The notes beneath the pieces are model-generated. The model saw nothing but the letters and a program-made list of their open reading frames with translations, did no database searches and was not told the DNA's origin. From Candidatus Dormiibacterota bacterium (lineage in GTDB: Bacteria; Chloroflexota; Dormibacteria; Aeolococcales; Aeolococcaceae): a DNA stretch of 34,724 bases. The stretch's first letter is position 1. Each line of letters starts with the position of its first letter. The DNA is taken from NCBI GenBank assembly GCA_003132525.1, contig PKXZ01000039.1, positions 9,660-44,383 on the forward strand. The letters run 5' to 3'. A program made the translations under genes and the position numbers. Below, piece after piece: positions 17,901 to 25,632 of the stretch.

Positions 17901-20256
17901 GCCGCCAGCGGCTGTGGCGTGTCCGCGCCGCACCCTCGCGGATGAGCTGGAGCCTGGGTTTCGGACCGTCGGTGCGACCGCCCTGGGGCTTGCGGCTGCC
18001 GGCCTTGAATGGATCAGGCCATTCGGCACCAGGTCCGAAGTAGCCCTGGTCGGCCGCTGCGTGCAGCGTCCACTGCGGATCGTAGAGGTGCGCGCGAGCG
18101 AGCGCGCAGAGGTCGGCCCGGCCCGCGAGGACCAGTGAGTTCACGTCGTCGTACGACGAGATCACGCCCACCGCGATGGTCGCGATGCGGACCTCGTTGC
18201 GAATGCGATCCGCGTACGGCGTCTGGTACGAACGGCCGAACGCCGGCTGCTCATCCTTGGTCACCTGGCCCGTCGACACGTCGATGGCATCGGCGCCGTG
18301 CTCCGCAAACGCGCGGGCGATCGCAACGGCATCGTCGCCATCGTTGCCGCCGGGGTACCAGTCGGTGGCGGAGATGCGCACCGTCATCGGCTTGTGCGCC
18401 GGCCACACCGCGCGCGCCGCGTCAAAGACCTCGAGTGGGAAACGCATGCGGTTGTCGAGCGAACCGCCGTACGCGTCGGATCGTTGATTCGAGATCGGCG
18501 AGATGAAGCTCGAGAGGAGATACCCGTGTGCGCAGTGCAGCTCGAGGAGATCGAACCCGGCGCGCTCACCGGCCTCCGCCGCACGGACGAACTCCTCGCG
18601 GATCTGCGCCATCTCGTTGCCGGTAAGCTCGTGCGGGACCTGGTTGGCGGGTGAATATCGAATCGGTGAGGGCGCCACGACCTCCCAGTTGTCCTCCGGC
18701 AGCGGCTCGTCCGTGCCCTCCCACATCAGCCGCGTCGACCCCTTGCGCCCGGAGTGCCCGAGCTGGAGCCCGACGCGCGCGCTGGTTCGGTCGTGCACGA
18801 AGTCAACGATTCGCCTCCAGCCGGACTCGTGCTCGGGTGCGTACATCCCGGCGCAGCCCGGCGTGATCCTACCTGTCTCGGAGACGCAGACCATCTCGGT
18901 CATCACCAGCGCCGCTCCGCCGAGTGCCTTGCTCCCGGTGTTCACGAGATGAAAATCGTTGGGCATGCCATCGACTGCCGAGTACATGTCCATCGCCGAC
19001 ACGATGACCCGGTTCTTCAGCTCGAGGTCACGCAGCCGGAAGGGCTCGAACATCGGTGGTGTCACCGTTTCGGCGTCGCGTGGCTGGAGTGCGTCGACCT
19101 GGCTCGCGAACCAGGCATCGACGTCACGCACGAATTCCGGGTCGCGGAGACGCAGGTTGTCATATGTGACCCGGCGGCTCCGGGTCAGGATGTTGAACGC
19201 GAACTGCATCGGTTCCTGGTGGACGTACTGGCCGAGATTCTCGAACCATTCGAGGCTCGCCTGGGCAGCGCGTTGTGTCGACACCACAATGGGTTTCCGC
19301 TCCGCCTCGTACGCATCGAGCGCGACGGCGACGCTCTGGTTCTCGTGCAGGCACGCGGCAAGCGCAAGTGCGTCCTCCATGGCGAGCTTCGTGCCGGACC
19401 CGATCGAGAAATGCGCGGTGTGCGCGGCGTCACCGAGGATCACGACGTTGCCGTGATGCCAGCACTCGTTGCGCACCGTGGTGAAGCTGATCCAGTTCGA
19501 GTTGTTCGCATATATCGCGTGATCACCGAGGATCGGAGCGAACAGCGTGCGGATCTCGGCGATGCTCGCGACATCGCTCTCGCCGGGAGCGAGTCCGCGG
19601 TGATCAAGCGCTTCGAACCCGGCGTTGCGCCAGACCTCGTCGTTCATCTCCACGATGAACGTGCTCCCCGCGGCGTCATACGGGTATCCGTGGATCTGCA
19701 TGATCCCCTGCGGCGTCTCGACGATGTAGAACTTGAAGGCGTCGAACACGAGGTCGGTCCCGAGCCACATGAACTTGCAGCGGCGCACATCGAGGCTCGG
19801 GCGAAACGTCTCCGCGTACCGGCTCCGTATCGTCGAGTTGACGCCATCGGCGCCCACCACGAGGTCGTGCGTCTGAGCAAGCGCGCCGGCGTCGGGAGCC
19901 TCGGTGTTGAATCGCAGCGTTACCCCGAGCTCGAGACAGCGGCCCTGCAGGATCTGGAGCAGGCGTTTACGGCTCATCGCGGCGAAACCGTGACCACCCG
20001 ATGTGATCACCCGTCCTCGGTAATGGATATCGATGTCATCCCACCTGGCGAACTCACGCGACATCGCCTCATGGATCGCCGGGTCGGCGTGCTCGATGCC
20101 CCCGAGCGTCTCGTCGGAGAAGACGACGCCAAAGCCGAAGGTGTCGTCGTCCGAGTTGCGTTCCCAGACCGTGATCTCGTGCCCTGGATCGAGCTGTTTG
20201 GTGAGCGCCGCGAAGTACAGTCCGCCCGGCCCGCCCCCGACAACCGCAATTCGCAT
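17893..20256 (-). CDS. Fused FAD monooxygenase/old yellow enzyme, 2-aminobenzoyl-CoA monooxygenase/reductase type
   Basis: A 787-residue two-domain flavoprotein. Residues 1 to ~385 are a group A FAD monooxygenase: RIAVVGGGPGGLY at 2-14, LVVGADGVNSTIRSRY (132-147) and GDAAHTAHFSIGSGTKLAMEDA beginning at 275. Residues ~400-740 are an old-yellow-enzyme FMN domain: PFRLRDLELKNRVIVSAM, then GLQLGHSGRKG, the LELHCAHGYLLSSFISPISN active-site block at 571-590 with its histidines, and RSDAYGGSLDNR. This fusion and length match the Azoarcus 2-aminobenzoyl-CoA monooxygenase/reductase, which hydroxylates and then reduces the ring of anthraniloyl-CoA. Salicylyl-CoA 5-hydroxylases share the first domain only. 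The ATG at 20256 was chosen because the FAD motif follows at once. It diverges from the CoA-ligase operon across 55 bp. Confidence 0.88.
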   Translation of the reverse strand: MRIAVVGGGPGGLYFAALTKQLDPGHEITVWERNSDDDTFGFGVVFSDETLGGIEHADPAIHEAMSREFARWDDIDIHYRGRVITSGGHGFAAMSRKRLLQILQGRCLELGVTLRFNTEAPDAGALAQTHDLVVGADGVNSTIRSRYAETFRPSLDVRRCKFMWLGTDLVFDAFKFYIVETPQGIMQIHGYPYDAAGSTFIVEMNDEVWRNAGFEALDHRGLAPGESDVASIAEIRTLFAPILGDHAIYANNSNWISFTTVRNECWHHGNVVILGDAAHTAHFSIGSGTKLAMEDALALAACLHENQSVAVALDAYEAERKPIVVSTQRAAQASLEWFENLGQYVHQEPMQFAFNILTRSRRVTYDNLRLRDPEFVRDVDAWFASQVDALQPRDAETVTPPMFEPFRLRDLELKNRVIVSAMDMYSAVDGMPNDFHLVNTGSKALGGAALVMTEMVCVSETGRITPGCAGMYAPEHESGWRRIVDFVHDRTSARVGLQLGHSGRKGSTRLMWEGTDEPLPEDNWEVVAPSPIRYSPANQVPHELTGNEMAQIREEFVRAAEAGERAGFDLLELHCAHGYLLSSFISPISNQRSDAYGGSLDNRMRFPLEVFDAARAVWPAHKPMTVRISATDWYPGGNDGDDAVAIARAFAEHGADAIDVSTGQVTKDEQPAFGRSYQTPYADRIRNEVRIATIAVGVISSYDDVNSLVLAGRADLCALARAHLYDPQWTLHAAADQGYFGPGAEWPDPFKAGSRKPQGGRTDGPKPRLQLIREGAARTRHSRWRPG

Positions 20257-20311
20257 GTGAGTCTGGGCGCAACTGTAAAGTGTGGAACGTCGTGAATGTG
20301 GCGTCCTCAGC
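20257..20311. promoter_or_regulatory. Divergent promoter region of the aryl-CoA module
   Basis: Only 55 bp separate the two divergent starts. Overlapping TANNNT-like -10 boxes can be seen: TAAAGT rightward (20276-20281) and TACAGT leftward (20277-20272). No clear -35 boxes or ribosome sites are visible. Simultaneous use of both would be sterically difficult. This is read by eye. Confidence 0.3.
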
Positions 20312-21073
20312 ATGCCTGCATCGATCTACTTCGCCGATCTGACCTCGCCGCGCGCGAGGGCGCTGCTCGACAGCGGCCCGGTGCCGGTGCTGCTCCTGCC
20401 CGTCGGCGCGGTGGAGCCGCACGGTCCGCACGCGCCGCTGGGCACCGACTCGGTCATCTCCGCTGCGATCTGCAAACACGCGGCCTTGTCGCTCGGCGAC
20501 GACCCCACCGTGCGTGCATTCGTGCTTCCCGAGATCGCCTACGGCGTCACCAGGTATTCGGCGGCGTTCACCGGCGCGATCACGATCAGCGAGGGCACGC
20601 TGCACGCGATGGTCGTCGAGGTCTGCGCGTCGCTGCGCGCCCAGGGCTTCGGTCACCTGGTGATCGTCAACAGTCACTTCGAGCCGGCCCACGTCGCCAC
20701 GCTGCGAAAGGCTGCCGAGGACGCGGGGGTGGGATTCCTCGACGTCACCCGACGGGCAGTTGCCGAGCAGCTGACCGCGGAGTTCCAGCGGGGGGCTGCC
20801 CACGCGGGGCGTTATGAGACCTCCCTGGTGCTCTCGAGCCGCCCCGAGCTGGTGGAGGCGGAGACCATGCGTCGCCTGCCCGCCTATGAGCTGGACATGC
20901 CAGCCGCGATGGCGGCCGGGCAGACGGATTTCCTCGCCATGGGCATGGACCGCGCCTACTGCGGCGCGCCGGCCGAGGCGACCGCCGCCGAGGGTGAGGA
21001 GACACTGGCGACGCTGAGCCGCCTCCTGGTGGACCTCATCCGCGAGCGGGTCCAGGCCACGATCCGGACGTGA
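20312..21073 (+). CDS. Creatininase-family amidohydrolase
   Basis: A 253-residue metal-dependent amidohydrolase of the creatininase family. The metal-binding start LPVGAVEPHGPHAPLGTD supplies the expected Glu, His and Asp; the C-terminal AGRYETS matches the family E-T-S motif. The middle motif reads NSHFEPAH. Most relatives have NGHGGN here, whereas true creatininase has NGHYENS, so this protein keeps the extra metal-ligand glutamate of the creatininase type. The tryptophans that bind creatine are not evident. Start at the ATG 20312; a GTG at 20282 is in frame but would leave almost no promoter. Overlapping the CoA ligase gene by GTGA, it may hydrolyse a C-N bond of an intermediate in the aminobenzoyl-CoA route; this is inference. 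Confidence 0.82.
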   Translation: MPASIYFADLTSPRARALLDSGPVPVLLLPVGAVEPHGPHAPLGTDSVISAAICKHAALSLGDDPTVRAFVLPEIAYGVTRYSAAFTGAITISEGTLHAMVVEVCASLRAQGFGHLVIVNSHFEPAHVATLRKAAEDAGVGFLDVTRRAVAEQLTAEFQRGAAHAGRYETSLVLSSRPELVEAETMRRLPAYELDMPAAMAAGQTDFLAMGMDRAYCGAPAEATAAEGEETLATLSRLLVDLIRERVQATIRT

Positions 21074-22650
21074 GCGCCGTCGGTGAGCGGTCGAGGCTGA
21101 ACCTGGCCACCGCGTTCCTTGACCGCAACGTTGCCGAGGGGCGGGGACAGCGAACCGCGCTCACCGGTCCCGCGGGCAGTTGCACCTACGCCGAGCTCGC
21201 CGATCTCAGCAACCGGATCGGCAACGCGCTCCTCGAGCTCGGCGTCAGGCCGCAGGAGCGGGTGCTCCTTGCTCTCACCGATTCCATCGAGTTCGTTGCC
21301 ACCTGGTACGCGGTCCAGAAGATCGGGGCCGTGACCGCCGAGGTGTACACGTTCCTCCAGCCGAAGGACTACGCCTACTACCTCGACTACACGGCCGCGA
21401 CGGTCGTCGTCGTGGACGGGGTCACGCTCGAGCGCGTGCGGGAGGCATGGCTTGGAAGCCGTGCACGACCGACTCTGTTGATCGTCGGCGCTCGCGACGC
21501 GGAGCTGCGCGATGGCGAGGTCGCATTCGATGCCGTGGTCTCGCGCCAGCCGGCAGTTCTCGAGGCTGCGCCCGCGACGCCGGGCGACATCGCGATCTGG
21601 AAGTTCACCACCGGCAGCACGGGCAAGCCGAAGGCCTGTGTGCACACGGCTCGGAGCCCGCTCTTCAGCTATGAGGCCTACGCGCGCGGTGTGCTCGACA
21701 TCCGTGCCGGCGACGTCGTGCTCCCTGTGCCCAAGCTGTTCTTCGGGTATGCGCGCGATCTCGCCGCGATGTTTCCCTTCGGCGTCGGCGCCACCGGGGT
21801 GATCTTCGCGGAGCGCACCACGCCCGAGCTGCTCTTCGAGCTGATCGCGACGCACCGGCCGTCGATCCTCGTCAACGTGCCCACGATGATGCAGGCGATG
21901 CTCGATCACCCGAGCGCCGCGACCCAGGACCTGAGCTGCCTCCGCCTCTGCACGTCCGCCGGCGAGGCACTCCCCGAGCCGCTCCATCACCGCTGGGACG
22001 ATGCGTTCGGCGTCGAGGTGCTCGACGGCATCGGATCCTCGGAGGCGTACCACATCTACATCTCCAACCGGCCCGGTCGCGTCCGCCCGGGAAGCATCGG
22101 AGAGGTCGTTCCCGGGTACGAGGGCCTGGTGGTCGACGATGATGGCCGTCCACTCCCCGACGGGGAGACCGGCCGGCTCTGGATTCGTGGGGAGAGCGCA
22201 GCGCTGATGTACTGGGAGGACGCCGAGGCATCGGCGGGCACCTTCGCCGATGGGCTCGTGATGAGCGGCGACCTCGTGGAGCGCGATGCAACCGGTTTCT
22301 TCGCATACCGCGGACGAGCTGACGACCTGCTCAAGGTCGGTGGCATCTGGGTGGCGCCCGCGGAGATCGAGCGCTGCCTCGCGGGCCATCCAGGCGTGGT
22401 CGAGTGCGCGGTGGTCGCGGCCGAGCGCGACGGGCTCACGTTCGGCCTGGCCTGGGTGGTGTTGTCGGCAAGCTCGGCGGTCACTCCTGAGGAGTTGCGG
22501 GCTTTCGTGCGCGAGCGTCTCTCGCCGCACAAGGTCCCGCGCGAGGTGCGCGTCGTCGCCGGGCTCCCCCGTACCGGCTCGGGCAAGGTCGATCGCAGCG
22601 CCCTGCGCGGGCTCGCGCCCGCTGGCGAGATCGGAGGCGGTCAGGGTTGA
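21070..22650 (+). CDS. Aryl-CoA ligase, benzoate/2-aminobenzoate-CoA ligase family
   Basis: A 526-residue ANL-superfamily adenylate-forming enzyme. The P-loop-like motif TTGSTGKPKA is at 180-189, GIGSSEAYHIY in the centre corresponds to the A5 motif, and MSGDLVERDATGFFAYRGRADDLLKVGG is the A7-A8 hinge (shown in part: FFAYRGRADDLLKVGG). The catalytic lysine lies in RTGSGKVDRSALR near the C-terminus. The overall layout and the VPKLFFGYARD block are those of benzoate-CoA ligases. With the divergent 2-aminobenzoyl-CoA-type monooxygenase, anthranilate is the most likely substrate; benzoate or salicylate cannot be excluded. It starts with GTG inside the creatininase-like stop and ends overlapping the crotonase TTG. 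Confidence 0.88.
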   Translation: MSAVGERSRLNLATAFLDRNVAEGRGQRTALTGPAGSCTYAELADLSNRIGNALLELGVRPQERVLLALTDSIEFVATWYAVQKIGAVTAEVYTFLQPKDYAYYLDYTAATVVVVDGVTLERVREAWLGSRARPTLLIVGARDAELRDGEVAFDAVVSRQPAVLEAAPATPGDIAIWKFTTGSTGKPKACVHTARSPLFSYEAYARGVLDIRAGDVVLPVPKLFFGYARDLAAMFPFGVGATGVIFAERTTPELLFELIATHRPSILVNVPTMMQAMLDHPSAATQDLSCLRLCTSAGEALPEPLHHRWDDAFGVEVLDGIGSSEAYHIYISNRPGRVRPGSIGEVVPGYEGLVVDDDGRPLPDGETGRLWIRGESAALMYWEDAEASAGTFADGLVMSGDLVERDATGFFAYRGRADDLLKVGGIWVAPAEIERCLAGHPGVVECAVVAAERDGLTFGLAWVVLSASSAVTPEELRAFVRERLSPHKVPREVRVVAGLPRTGSGKVDRSALRGLAPAGEIGGGQG

Positions 22651-23474
22651 CTCGATTCCGGGCATCCGCCGGGTTCACCGAAAGCTGGCAGCACTTCGAC
22701 TTCGGCATCGCCGACGGCGTGGCCACGGTCAGGCTGGCGCGTCCCGAGAAGCTCGGTGCCCTGACCTTCGACGTCTACGCGGACCTCCGCGACCTGCTCA
22801 CCGAACTGCCTCACCGTGGCGACGCCCGGGTCGTGGTGATCACCGGATCCGGCCGGGGGTTCTGCTCGGGCGGTGACGTCGTCGAGATCATCGGCGCCCT
22901 GCAGTCGATGCAGGCCGCTGACCTGCTCGAGTTCACGCGCATGACCGGATCGGTCGTCCGGGCGCTTCGCGAGTGCCCGCTCCCGGTGATCGCCGCGGTC
23001 AACGGCATCGCCGCAGGCGCCGGTGCGGTGATCGCGCTCGCCGCGGACATCCGTCTCCTGGCGCGATCCGCGCGCTTCGCCTTCCTGTTCACCAAGGTCG
23101 GCCTGGCGGGCGCGGACATGGGCTCCGCATACCTGTTGCCGCGGGTGATCGGCTTCGGACGCGCCAGCGAGCTGCTCCTGCTCGGAGACACCGTCGGTGC
23201 CGACCGCGCCCTCGAGATCGGGCTGGCGACCGCCGTCGTGGACGACGACGAGCTCCCGGAGGCTGCGATGACCATGGCTCGGCGGCTTGCCGACGGGCCG
23301 GCGCTCGCCTACTCCACGACCAAGGTGCTGCTCACCCGAGAGCTCGACATGGGCTTGAGCGGCTCGCTCGAGCTGGACGCCATGACCCAGGCGCTGCTCA
23401 TGGGCAGCCACGACCATGCTGAATACCACCGCGCCTGGACCGAGGGGCGGGCCCCCGTCTGGGAGGGCCGATGA
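22647..23474 (+). CDS. Crotonase-family protein lacking the hydratase glutamates
   Basis: A 275-residue enoyl-CoA hydratase/isomerase-fold protein. The oxyanion-hole regions are recognisable: GRGFCSGGDVVE and VNGIAAGAGAVIALAADIRL. Aligned by eye with the mammalian hydratase, the two catalytic glutamates (Glu144 in GGCEL and Glu164 in QPE) are replaced by Val (GAVIA) and Phe (FAFLFTKVG). It is thus unlikely to be an ordinary hydratase and may be an isomerase, a hydrolase or a ring-opening enzyme like BadI. The TTG at 22647 overlaps the ligase stop (TTGA), with GGAGGCGG at 22633-22640 upstream, which supports the start. It overlaps the RidA-like gene by ATGA. Confidence 0.85.
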   Translation: MTRFRASAGFTESWQHFDFGIADGVATVRLARPEKLGALTFDVYADLRDLLTELPHRGDARVVVITGSGRGFCSGGDVVEIIGALQSMQAADLLEFTRMTGSVVRALRECPLPVIAAVNGIAAGAGAVIALAADIRLLARSARFAFLFTKVGLAGADMGSAYLLPRVIGFGRASELLLLGDTVGADRALEIGLATAVVDDDELPEAAMTMARRLADGPALAYSTTKVLLTRELDMGLSGSLELDAMTQALLMGSHDHAEYHRAWTEGRAPVWEGR

Positions 23475-23878
23475 GCCACGCCGAGCACGAGATCGTCACC
23501 GCGGCCGATCTCCCGGCCCCGATCGGCTACGCGCACGCGGTGATCGCCGCGCCCGGCCGGACCGTCTACCTCGGTGGTCAGACCGCTCAGGCCGCAGACG
23601 GAGCGATCTTCGGCACGACCATCGTCGAGCAGTTCGACCTTGCCGCGCGCAACCTCGTTGCCGCGCTCCAGGCGGCCGGGGGACAGCCGGACGACCTCGT
23701 CTCGCTGCAGATCTTCGTGACCGACATCGCGGCATACCGCGCTTCGATGAAAGAGCTGGGAAGTGTCTGGCGCACCCATTTCAGGCGCCGCTACCCCGCC
23801 ATGGCAGCGATCGGGGTCGCGGAGCTCTTCGACCCGACCGCCATGGTCGAGCTCGTCGGTGTCGCCGTGATCCCGTGA
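23471..23878 (+). CDS. RidA/YjgF-family protein without the canonical arginine
   Basis: A 135-residue Rid-family protein, with VYLGGQTAQAADG, EQFDLAARNLVAAL and LVSLQIFVTDIAAYRASM in the standard order. RidA enzymes that hydrolyse reactive enamines and imines carry a key arginine (Arg105 in E. coli, PARSCVEV). Here the aligned segment is YPAMAAIGVAEL, so methionine replaces arginine. This puts it among the Rid subgroups with unknown or different chemistry, including some aromatic-pathway deaminases. It overlaps the crotonase and dehydrogenase genes by four bases each. The 2-amino-5-oxocyclohexene-carboxyl-CoA expected from the fused monooxygenase is an enamine, so a role in deamination is attractive but unproven. 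Confidence 0.87.
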   Translation: MSHAEHEIVTAADLPAPIGYAHAVIAAPGRTVYLGGQTAQAADGAIFGTTIVEQFDLAARNLVAALQAAGGQPDDLVSLQIFVTDIAAYRASMKELGSVWRTHFRRRYPAMAAIGVAELFDPTAMVELVGVAVIP

Positions 23879-25020
23879 GCGCGACCTACGCGCACCTGAC
23901 CGCAGCCCATCGCGACCTGCTTGCCCGGAGCGAGACCCTGGCTCGAAATGTGCTGGCGCCGATCGCGCACGCCGGTGACCCCGGCCGGGTCAACCGCGAC
24001 CTGGTCGCCGCCCTCTCCACGCACGGCCTCGTTCCCGAGGTGCTCGAACGCGGCCGCGAGGTCCCTGCGCTGACCCTCTGCCTGGTTCGCGAGGGCCTGG
24101 CGCGGTATTCGACCGCAGCGGAGACCGCCTTTGCCCTGCAGGGACTCGGCGCCCATCCGATCCTGGTGGCCGGTCGCCCGGAGGTGGTCGACCGCTGGAT
24201 CCCCAGGGTCGCCTCGGGTGAAGCCGTCGCCGCCTTCGCCCTCACCGAGCCGGACGCGGGGTCAGACGTTGCCGCCCTGACGCTGTCCGCCGAGCGCGAC
24301 GGCGACGGCTTCCGCCTCACCGGCGAGAAGGTGTTCATCTCCAATGCGCCGGACGCGGACATCTACACGGTCTTTGCGCGCACCACGCCGGGAGCGGGCG
24401 CCAGGGGCATCACGGCGTTCGCGGTTCCTCGGGACAGTCCGGGGCTCTCCGGTGAAGCGATCCCGTTTGTCGCCGACCACCCGATCGGACGGCTCCACTT
24501 CGACGGCGTTGCCCTGCCCGCCGAGAACGTGATCGGCGAGGTCGACCACGGGTTCGGGGTCGCGATGCGAACTCTCGACCTGTTCCGTCCCAGCGTCGGC
24601 GCGTGCGCCGTGGGGATGGCCCAGGCTGCGCTCGACGCAGCGGTAGCCCACGCAGCCGAACGCCAGGCATTCGGCAAGCCGCTCTCAGCGCTGCAGGGCG
24701 TGACCCATCCGCTTGCAGACGTGGCGACCCGCGTCCAGGCCTCGCGGCTCCTGGTCCATTCGGCGGCGGCCGCGCATGACGCCGGTATCACCCCGAACAC
24801 CGAGGCTGCGGCAATGGCGAAGCTCTTCGCCACCGAGAGCGCGATGTTCGCCATCGACGTGGCGATCCAGGTGCACGGCGCACGCGCTCTCGAACGCGGA
24901 CACCTCCTCGAGCACCTCTACCGCGACGTGCGCGGGACCCGTATCTACGAAGGGGCTTCTGAGGTGCAGCGCGAGATCATCGCGCGTCAACTGTTCCGCC
25001 GGGCCGGTCGCGGATCATGA
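23875..25020 (+). CDS. Acyl-CoA dehydrogenase
   Basis: A 381-residue FAD-dependent dehydrogenase starting at the GTG that overlaps the RidA-like stop; the longer frame upstream is RidA sequence in another phase. Conserved motifs are AFALTEPDAGSDVA (FAD and acyl binding), GEKVFISNAPDAD, RQAFGKPLSALQGV and the C-terminal RIYEGASEVQREIIARQL. The glutamate of IYEG is where short-chain enzymes have the catalytic base. The likely job is to desaturate a ring-reduced or ring-opened acyl-CoA made by the upstream enzymes. No 3-hydroxyacyl-CoA dehydrogenase or thiolase gene follows. Its last 44 bp overlap a convergent acetyltransferase gene. Confidence 0.9.
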   Translation: MSATYAHLTAAHRDLLARSETLARNVLAPIAHAGDPGRVNRDLVAALSTHGLVPEVLERGREVPALTLCLVREGLARYSTAAETAFALQGLGAHPILVAGRPEVVDRWIPRVASGEAVAAFALTEPDAGSDVAALTLSAERDGDGFRLTGEKVFISNAPDADIYTVFARTTPGAGARGITAFAVPRDSPGLSGEAIPFVADHPIGRLHFDGVALPAENVIGEVDHGFGVAMRTLDLFRPSVGACAVGMAQAALDAAVAHAAERQAFGKPLSALQGVTHPLADVATRVQASRLLVHSAAAAHDAGITPNTEAAAMAKLFATESAMFAIDVAIQVHGARALERGHLLEHLYRDVRGTRIYEGASEVQREIIARQLFRRAGRGS

Positions 25021-25567
25021 GGATCGACTCAACCCGCTGACCGTCGCGGAGGTCGGTGTCGAGGAACGGCTCGCCGGAGGCGCGCATGCCGGCGCGGCGG
25101 TATGCGGCGTGGGAGCGCGCGTTGGTTGCCTCGGTGATGAGCGCCACGGCCGTCGCCGACTCCTCGGCGAAGAGATGGTCGGAGAGCAGCCGGACCGCTC
25201 GCGACCCGATCCGCCGGCCCGCGAGGCCACTGTCGCCGATGAAGATGTCGAGACCCCAGGATCCCTTCGGCAGGCGCAGCCCGATCTCGGCCAGGTATGC
25301 CGCCTCGGTATCCCAGGGATAGAACTGGATGAACCCGACTGGGTCCCCGGCAAGCTCGATGATGCAGAAGGTGGCCTGCCCGTCCCCGTCTTCGCCCGGT
25401 CCGAGCTCCTCGATGGCGGCCTCGAGGGTGAGCGGCGGGTCGTCCGGGTCCCACCACTCCCTGACGTACGGACTGTTCCGCCAGGTAACGATGCGGCTGT
25501 ACTCCTCGGGCTGATCTCGCAGCCGCCGGACCACCAGGTCCGCGTCGGAGGCGATGACGTCCTTCAT
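24977..25567 (-). CDS. GNAT acetyltransferase, AAC(6')-like
   Basis: A 196-residue GNAT protein, with start ATG at 25567 (MKDVIASDADL). The WWDPDDPPLT segment, the TFCIIELAGDPVGFIQFYPW strands, the acetyl-CoA loop GLAGRRIGSRAVRLL and EATNARSHAAYRRAGM give the pattern of aminoglycoside 6'-N-acetyltransferase and RimJ/RimL relatives. Aminoglycoside acetylation is therefore possible, but many such proteins act on other amines. It reads towards the acyl-CoA dehydrogenase gene, overlapping it by 44 bp, and diverges from the response regulator over 65 bp. Confidence 0.85.
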   Translation of the reverse strand: MKDVIASDADLVVRRLRDQPEEYSRIVTWRNSPYVREWWDPDDPPLTLEAAIEELGPGEDGDGQATFCIIELAGDPVGFIQFYPWDTEAAYLAEIGLRLPKGSWGLDIFIGDSGLAGRRIGSRAVRLLSDHLFAEESATAVALITEATNARSHAAYRRAGMRASGEPFLDTDLRDGQRVESILMIRDRPGGTVDAR

Positions 25568-25619
25568 CCGAGCAAGTATCGAGTCACTCGCGAAGCGGGT
25601 GCGGGGCGTGACCGCTGCA

Positions 25620-25625
25620 TACGAT
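25620..25625 (+). promoter_or_regulatory. Candidate -10 box of a leaderless promoter
   Basis: TACGAT fits TANNNT and ends seven bases before the response regulator ATG. There is no ribosome site in this gap, so transcription may start at the ATG itself. No clear -35 box is visible. Confidence 0.4.
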
Positions 25626-25632
25626 CCCGGGT

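Noticed and set aside
18754-20295. A 513-codon open frame on the + strand
   Set aside because: It lies wholly opposite the fused monooxygenase, whose FAD and OYE motifs are unmistakable; its translation is rich in Arg, His, Glu and Val without family motifs, typical of antisense frames in GC-rich DNA.
20956-22665. A 569-codon open frame on the - strand
   Set aside because: It is antisense to the aryl-CoA ligase, which has all adenylate-forming motifs; the frame shows no recognisable domain.
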